Below are positions 50,901 to 59,900 of a stretch of 64,000 nt of DNA, in pieces. Every line of letters starts with the position of its first letter. Positions within the stretch are counted from its first letter, which is position 1. The notes under the pieces were generated by a model, which was not told the origin of the DNA, did not search any database, and was given only the letters and a program-made list of their open reading frames with translations. Source of the stretch: Acanthaster planci. Lineage: Eukaryota; Echinodermata; Asteroidea; Valvatida; Acanthasteridae. The position numbers were made by a program, and so were the translations under genes. Location: the NCBI RefSeq assembly GCF_001949145.1, contig NW_019091418.1:1823406-1887405 (forward strand), given 5' to 3'.

Positions 50901-53900
50901 GGCACAAATTTGTTTTCAGAATCACTCGCAGTAAAACAAACATTTGGTTGCAGAAATCAAGTGATGGTGTATGTGATTTTTTTCAATCCAATTCAGAGCT
51001 GGCGGCACCATCAGTGGCCAGAATGACACCGTGGTGACTCTGGAAGTTGAAGAAATCAATGACGAGGATGCTCTAGACTTAGCAAGCATTGGGTAAAAAC
51101 AAACTTTCCAATCAGCCATGACACGAATGCGTCTTGTTCTTCTTTGCCCATCTGTTCAGTTGGGTATGCTTTGCCTAAAGATTCCAACCAAAAACTACTG
51201 ACCAGCACCTGTAGAATGGAGAAAGAAAACCCCTGCTATGTTGTGGGTACTCTATCTGGAGCTAAATCAAAATACCTTTGGATAAGTGACTTCCATAGAT
51301 AAGAAAGAAAACAAAACCAACAAGCCGAGCCCCATTCTGTGGTACATCCTTGCAAGGTGGCATCCATGTCAAGTGAGAGCTAGTAAGAGAAACGAAAATG
51401 ATTCTTTGGAGTATCAGAATAACGTTGTAGTTAAGTGTCATCGCAGCCATGTGTTCCAACAATGAAACTAATGCAGTGTTTTTTGGAAAATTCTTCAATG
51501 GAATTGTTTACTAGCTGGATGCTATTTTTGGTATGTCCTTGTCAAATTACAGGCATGTAATTTGACGAAAAACGAGGAAATTTCAATCTTTGCAGACTTT
51601 GTAAAGTGTTTTTCAAGTTTCAATGGCATGAGTGTGAAGTGAAAAATGAGGAAATCAGCTGATCTGAGAAAAAGTTGCCAGCCTGAAATTAGGAGACACT
51701 CCCAGCTTCCTGAACCTTTTATAAAATGTCATCCACCATTTTAACCCTGTCCGTAGTCCCTAGGGACACCCCTTCACCACCAAAGAAGTGATGGGCTGGT
51801 CAGTGGTGGGAAAACGTTTATTTTCGCTTGTGGCAAACATGTTAACACTATTTCAACAGGAGTTGGTCAGGCATACGCAGCACCTGTGTCAAGTACTCAT
51901 AAACATTGAGTAAACGAGGCAATACCCTATCATGTATGCCATTTTATTCCAGCTTGGGTGGCTACGGCAGGAAGTGAGAAATTGAATTACTTGGTTCTAG
52001 TACTTCGTTGATGATCCACATTTAGTAAAAAACCAAATTATTACTTTTATGTGCAAAACATCATATCTTTGTATTTCAGAGAAGGAAGCGACAGGATTGA
52101 TCTTGTTGAGAAGTCTTCATGCACCATTCCGTTTCTGGTAAATGCTCCCTTGTCTCACAGCAAGAGGCCGTCCAGGAAAAGAAACAAAGATAGACAGGAC
52201 CTTGTCGGTGCATTCCCTGACCCGTGTGGGGCAAACACAGGTGGATTAAGAGCGAGTTCACCACCCGCCAAGGATGAAGACGAAATGTTCTTTGAGATTT
52301 ATGCGCGACGGTTGAAACAACTCCCACCGCACCTGAAGAGCGTTGTGCAATTCCAGATTGCGCAGCTCTTTTTCAATGCAGAAAATCCACACCTCCCCCA
52401 GCAAGCCATCATGCCCCTCCCATGAAGGAAGCTTAGCAAGACGAACAGTGGTGTAACAATGCTTCACTTGGCAAGGGGGGCTCTTTTAAGGTTTGGTGGT
52501 CTGATGTCTCCCTCCCCGGTACACAGTTGTTCATTTCTTCACAGTGCGACTTTTGAAGGACTTCATTTGGAAAGTGTGGAGGTTGAAAGTCAACTCCAGA
52601 AATACATAAACAATGTCAGAGACAATTCCTTGTTGCTATCATGTATAATGTGCAGTGAACAATAACTTTCTCAGAGCTTGGAATTTGCATGTTTTCCTAA
52701 TTTGGGGCATGTGTAGGTTTTACTGTAAATTTGTCTGCATGAATGTTATAACTTTGGGCTAAATTCACTACAAAAATTATTTATTGTAAATTTGGCAAAG
52801 AGTCTTTTTGCCAGTATGTCATTTTTACACTTGGGTCTGCCTCAGGCTTTAGACTGGTTTAACATATAATGTTAAAGAGCACAGATATATGATTCAGCAA
52901 CTTGAGTACGAGCACACCACTGTAAGCATCTTATTGCAATTTTTGTAAATCCAAACACTTGCCAAAGACAACTTGCTCCATGCATTGTCGGACAACCTGC
53001 TCCATGCATTGTGGAACAACCTCAATGTAATTTATTGCTTCACACTCAACAACTGAGTAGATCTGTTGGTTCATATAATGCACATTCCTCCTACCTGCAG
53101 TTTTTTATTTACGGAAAGTATTTCATTCATTGGACACAAACCTCATGATTTCCAAAGAGCAACTCATAAACTAGGGTACGTTGTAAACTTTTACCACTCT
53201 TAACGTACGTGTAACTCAAAGGTGTTGGTGTCCTACTTAAATTCATAGTTTTATGGATAAAATGAATATATGTACATGTATTGCTCTGGACAACCTGCAG
53301 GTTTCTAAATAATGTTTTACTAAATTTGGTTCTTTTCATAAAACTGTACTTACCAAATCTCATTGTTTTGACGTATTATCATGTAGCTTTATAGCTTAGA
53401 TCCATGGAGAATTCCAAAATACATTCTTGGACAGAACTGCATTTTATACTCGGCATTAGCTTTTGTCTGATTTACTGCTGTGCACCACTTGTATCATCAT
53501 TGTTGATAAAGACCTGTCCTGTATGCTTCCAGTACAGATTAGATTAACGTCACTGCTCTTCAATAAGACAGATTCAGGATATGGTCAACTTCAAAACTTA
53601 TTCCCCCCCCCAAAAAAAACAGGCTCATTGGTAACAATGATTTGCCTTCTCATCTAATGGTAATATGTGGTGTACTTTAAAGATACATGTAGTTGGAATC
53701 AAGTGAGCGTGATTGAAGTGAGTTGGTGAACTGAAGAAATTGTGCGTGATCACAACATCCTAAGTAATGACAAAAAGGAAGTTAGAAGATTGAGTTGGAA
53801 AGCATGGACAACTTAATGATTGAGAGCTGTGTGTGTTTGCCATGACACGGATTTGCCGTATGTGTACCACTTCTCATAATGCAGTGTGCCTCCCTTGATA

Positions 53901-56900
53901 TGCACCATTTTAATGACGGTTTAAATCCTATCGTGTTTGTTTGAAGAACTTACTGTGAGCAGTCTAAATAAGACTTGAGAAAATTGTGCAGAAAATTTGA
54001 GTGGGGACATGACATGCATGTAGCTACATATACATTTTACACATCCATATGCAAAACCAATTTGGGCAATAGATTTTGGACCAAAATGGATTTGAATTCC
54101 CTGGCCATGGGTATCAGGGGTGGGACAAGGATTTCCCCCCCCCTTATATTGGAAATAGGAAGAAAAAAAGAAATGATAAAAGAGACAAGCGGAATGAAGG
54201 TCACTCGTTTGCTTCAAAAAGCCTCAATATTGGCTCATAACTTATAAGTGCTCTTCCCCCCAGCCCAGGTTATACATGCACCTCCCTTGAAAAAACTGGT
54301 TAGGTCACCCCACCAAAAAAAGTCCTGGCAACGCCCATCTCTCTTCCTCAAATACACAATACCAAGAACAAAGACCTCGGGCCAATGTCATAGAGCTGCT
54401 TAAGCACCAAATTTGCTGAAATGCGAGAAAACCTTGCATGATAAATCAGGTTACCAGCCAAAACTCCATGTGATGTATATTATTTCGGGATTGTATTTAG
54501 CTGTCTTTTGGTTAGCATGACAATCAGAGTGTGACCTGCTAACCTTTGTTTTTTTTAGCGAGATTTTTTCACACTTCAGCAAATTTTGTGCTTGAGCAGT
54601 TCTATGAAATTGGCCCTTGGATCTACGCCTTTGCTCTTGACCTTACCTCATACAGGCAGCTGTAATGGAATGGTTTGTTGCACTGTGGATTGTCGCAGGC
54701 ACGGTCTGGTATAGCGCCCTCAAGTCGGTACGAGTAGCAGATGCCACATTCTTCATTGAAATCCTGAGACAAAGCAAAATGCCTTACTATCCAATGGCAC
54801 CTCATCGGGTGACATCCTTTCGAAAAATTCAGTTGCAGTCATGGTTTTTGCAGCAGCTCGTGAATCTCATTAAGTTTATGTCAGTTATCCTTTGAATGGT
54901 GCATTGTAGAACTGTGCAGTTCCAGTTGTGAATAAATTAAAGCATTTACTGAATTGGATGTGACCAACACTGCTTACCACTGGGAAGGGACCTGACAAAT
55001 TGAAATGACTGGCTTCACTTCAATCTGTTGTCTGGAGCTAGATAGGCCACTGAAAATTGCAAGGATGTCGGCACGTGTGCAGACAATAAGGTCAAATCAA
55101 AAGGCAGCAAAGTACGTGTACACATACCATGTGACTGAATAGTTTCTTTGAGTTCAGGGACAACTGCAGTAGGAAACCATTTGGTTGACAACCACATGTA
55201 CTTTTTATACCAGACAACAAGGCTTTTCATGTAAAAAAACTATGAATTCTTGTCAGATGGCACAATGATCATAACTTGCGCCATGCACGGTTGTGGTTAA
55301 TCATGTCGATCCAGCACTATCAGCTGGCTTAGTGATTTGATCATGATTTTGTTGTCCATTAAGCTTTGAAGGTTAGCCTACTATCTGAGGACTGTACAGA
55401 GCTGTGGTCTTCGCCTACAACAATGGCGGATGCATGTTGTGTCACTTGGGTCAGTGACAGCACCCCATGGACAGACATGTAGCTCTGGAAGCCTGTTTTG
55501 GACATGAACTTACTCTGCAGAGAACATATCTGCCAGACTTGTTGCTGTGCTACAGAACTGGAGTGCATGGAGTGTGTTAAACAAATGACAAAGGGCACCG
55601 AGAACCAACCTCTCTTCTGCTGGACTGAGGTGATGGGAAGTGGATGTCTAGGAGAGCCTTTAGGTTACTAAGGAGACTCCTGCCAGGATCCCAAGCCTTG
55701 AGGTTAGCATTCAACTTCTCTCGCATAGGATTGATGACTGCTCAACAAAACAGAGATGCCAATGATGTTGTACACAAATGCAGTACACAGCACGATGGTG
55801 ACTTACAGTATTCATCAACATAAAGATTAAATGATCACTACAAACTTGGCAATTACAAGTACATAAAATGAGCCGTGGCAATTTTTTTGAGAAGGGTACA
55901 TGTTACTTGCTGTGAAACCTTGGCAACATGCACATTTTTCAAGATGTACAGTACTTTGCATCAAGGATATCTTTTATTTATTTCTGATGACCAACAGCGT
56001 TTACCCGCCACTTACAGGCATCCATGAGAAATAGATAAATCTCTGAAATGAATAATGTACAAATAAATAAACTTTACACATAACCATAAAAATAACAAAA
56101 ATTAAAACACATCCTAAACTTAACTAAACTAGGCTAAGTCTTAAAACACCAGTACAGGGCTGAAGAAGAGTGGGACTTGCATGTACAGACAAACAGGGCT
56201 CCACAGAGAAACACAAAAGGAAGGGGGTGGGGGCAATAGAGAGGGAAGGAGGGGAAGGGCAAAAGGATAAACAGCACATGTACATGGAACATGGGGTGTG
56301 TGAACAAAGAATGGAGGCAAGGGGGATAAACCACAAAGGATAAACATTGGGGAGACTAGAGAGGGCAAAGATCAAAGGAAAGAGACTTCAAAGTTGAATA
56401 GTGGAGTTGTGAGAGCCAAATAAAGGATTAAAGGGGTGGAAAAAAAGCTGGAGTAATGGAATCACTCTAGAAAAGAATCATAGGGCTGAATAAAAGTAAA
56501 GTAAAAAAATAACTAAATGAATATAAATACATGTACTGCACATACAATCTGATAACTCCTACATACACATGACAGTTTCAGGAATGCCATACAGGTATGT
56601 ACAGGTTTACTCGAGTGGCTTACTAAACTACCGGTAGTAAGCAGGAGATCGTGGGTTCGAGTCCCACCCGAGTATGCTTGTGAATTTTTTCACAAGTTCT
56701 CGGCCAAGCACCGAGTATACAGTGTTTATAATGTACATGCATCAGGTACCGGTAAGGGCAAAACCTGTAATCAAAATTAACAGGCACATTCATGATTCAT
56801 CATCAAAGTTGTACAAATGTGAACGACAAGCTTAAGCTTATAATTGCCAAATTCAATGGAAATCACAATTGTTTCTTCCTCTGCTAACACTGAGCAAGCT

Positions 56901-59900
56901 CTAAACATCCTTTAAAACTCCAAACTTATAATGAAATTGTAACTAATTCTGGTCAATCACACAATACTCACATGTCGAAACACAAAAACACAAATCACAT
57001 GAGCTAAAGAATGACAAAACGAATGCCTTTGGAGCAGTTCATTTCAGTAGTCAATGATATTAATTTCGTGTTGGGGATGTTACTATTATCACAGGTTTTG
57101 CCTACACTGTATTCTCAGTGTGGTCTGAGAGTAGCAATAATCAATGGAAGCTTACTTGGGTTGGGATTAGAAGCCACGACATCATGCTCATTAGTGCAGA
57201 TGTCTTAATATCTGGATGGCTCGTCAGTTCTGAATGTGCACATTGGCAATGGTTCAATCCTTAACCCTAACAGTCCCAAATCCACGAATTTCAATACAAT
57301 TTTACATACACCCTAGGGGGTTAGGGTTAAAACTTTTTTATGGGTAGAAGATGCCAAAGAAATGTTCTAATATACATCGACTGGACAAAAATTGAACAAT
57401 ACTTATTTGGTGGGAGAGGGGAGTAAGCCTTTGATGCTTACCATAATATAGACAAATTAAAACTGAAAGCAAGTCGGGAATATCAGTATTGCGGATAAGG
57501 CCACCACAAGTCTCTTAACAAGTCCCTTCATGAGACCATAGCTGGGTGGACAATGACCTGGGAATGCTTTTGTTTCTAGATGACTTGGGATGTGATGGCA
57601 TTGCAGGGATTTGTTATGGACTCAACTAAAACAGTAATGATTACCATGATCAGCTCCAAGGAATTTAAATTCTGGAAGCATTCTTGGATAGAGAGGATCC
57701 ACTGTGACTTGAATAGAAGAATTGTTGCCTGTAGAAGGAAAGTAATAACATCCAAGGCAGATTGGTAAAGTTTGACATTCTCAAACCTTTGATCTCGAGT
57801 CTGAGTAAAGTTTTTTTTTAAATTTTGAACCTTTTGAAGCTAGGGATATCATCAAAATGAATCCTCAAAGTCGAGATCACATAGACACAAGACCCCAAAG
57901 TTGAGTCTAATTTGAGTAATGAGTCAACAAACTGAGTATGAGCATCAAGAAAAAATGTACTGCAGTTTTGGTCAAGCAAAACATAATTGGTGCTTTAGAA
58001 AAGTCCATCATTCATGAAACTATTAGATTTTTTCCATATTCTTTGACAACATTTAGGATTTCATACATGCAAGTAACCTATCCTACATGGTTGGCACAAG
58101 ACAAACTACTGTTGTCGTTTCCCCAAATGTCGTTCTATTATGCATGGTACTTCAAAGCAAAATTTCCTTTATATCAACAAGACAGACTTTTACTTCAGAA
58201 TAAAAGTTGCTAGTACCTAGGGCAATTCTTCTGGATGTATCTGATGGCTTTGGCCTCTCCGGTTCCAGCACCCACGTCTGGTTGTCAATTTCTGCTACGG
58301 TGTCCCAGAATTCTCGGTACTTGGCCAAGCTCCCCTCAAACTGTCTGTAGATGTCGGCCAGCGTGCTCTGATGGATTGAGTGTTAAAGTAGCTGCTTCAG
58401 TGGCAGGTAGTTTGCCAAAATCTCAGGGGCCAACTTTACCGAGCAATAATATTTCTAAACAAATTAATGTGCCAAGAGAAGACAAGATTGAAACCAGAAA
58501 CAGTTGCATAGAAAAAAATCTCAGTTGTATGCAAAGGTTTCTGCTGCACTTCATCAAATTTGTAGTCTCTTTAGCAGCAACACGACAATGACACTCAACT
58601 CAGAACTATTCCAATTATTTGACAGTGAACCAAATGCTCCCCTTCAAATGCTAGCTGGGCAAGGAGTCAAGAAATCTTAATCATAGTTGACACGGATACC
58701 TTTTTTTCAAGGAAAAGTGTTCTTAAATGTTTTCATTCCAGTTGCCTGTTCATTTCTACTACCTGACTTCTTAAACCCTACCCTACCTTCTTAAACCTGG
58801 ATCCCGTATAACCCTCTGGAGTCAGAACCCCACGGTTTGACACAACTACGTCCAGTATGTATGGTGCAATGGATTTCGGAGGTCCAACAATCTGCAAAAC
58901 GTCTTCATTGATGCATGTGTATGCGGTGCTGGTCCCCATTAGGTCCAATGCACAATATAAATGTGTAGTTGGTACTTTGTCTGTGACCACATCAGTCATA
59001 AAATAAATCTGTGATTGGTACTCTGTCAGCAATGGAATTGCATTCTTTCTCATTCGTGTGCATGACCACGTCATCTTGACAATTTGACAACTCCGTAAAA
59101 TATTACAAATTATCTCTAGCTTTAAGGTGGTTTCAGATTTGTGTTTTTGTTTGTTTAGTTGGGTCTGTGTTTCTTTTAAAGTTTACGGTTCATCAGTTCT
59201 GAGTCTTAATAAAGCAAAATACACTCTGAAAGGTTTTCCAAGGTCAGTGTTCCAAGTCATCGCGTTTGATAAGGGTAGTAAAACCAAACCATTTAACAGA
59301 CAGGTTATCGTAGAGCAATATTGAACACTAAGCATTCATGGAGAGTTGGGCTCCACATTGACAAGAAAGTAAAGCATGGGCATGGCAATCAACCATTTCT
59401 ATGTACCATAACAGTTTCATGAGAATGGAATTGGAAAAGGATCATAAACAAAGAAGGGTAGGTTTTCCACTGACATTCCCCTCGAGCAGATGCACCCCCT
59501 CATCATCGGTTGAAAAGAGCTGCGTTGGTTGGGAGTGCTCAATTTGTTAGTAGTGATGTGACCATGGCGCATGGATTTCCTAGTCATTCGTGAACCAGCA
59601 AAGTTCAGTTCTGACCAAAGAAGCCTCAGCTGCTAAGAAAATAGCGCCCTCTGTTGGTCCAGCTCAAGGCCCGAAATGCACACAAAAATAGTCCCAAGTG
59701 CGTTAATATTGCATATCAGTGATCTTCCTTCCATTGTTCAAAGCAGGATTGGGATCCAGTGCAAATTTGGTATAAAGAGGTGGTACAGACCTTGTTGATA
59801 TACTTGAAATTTGAACCAAATTTAAGAGTAAATGACTCTTTTTGTTCGCAAGTACCTGATGTGTCCAGAGTAATTCAAAGGTCTCTCCTGGTAAGTCTGT

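Noticed and set aside
56608-56674. A functional tRNA gene
   Set aside because: The D arm is shortened, the acceptor stem has a mismatch and no normal seven-base anticodon loop can be drawn, so it is better read as a tRNA-derived repeat.
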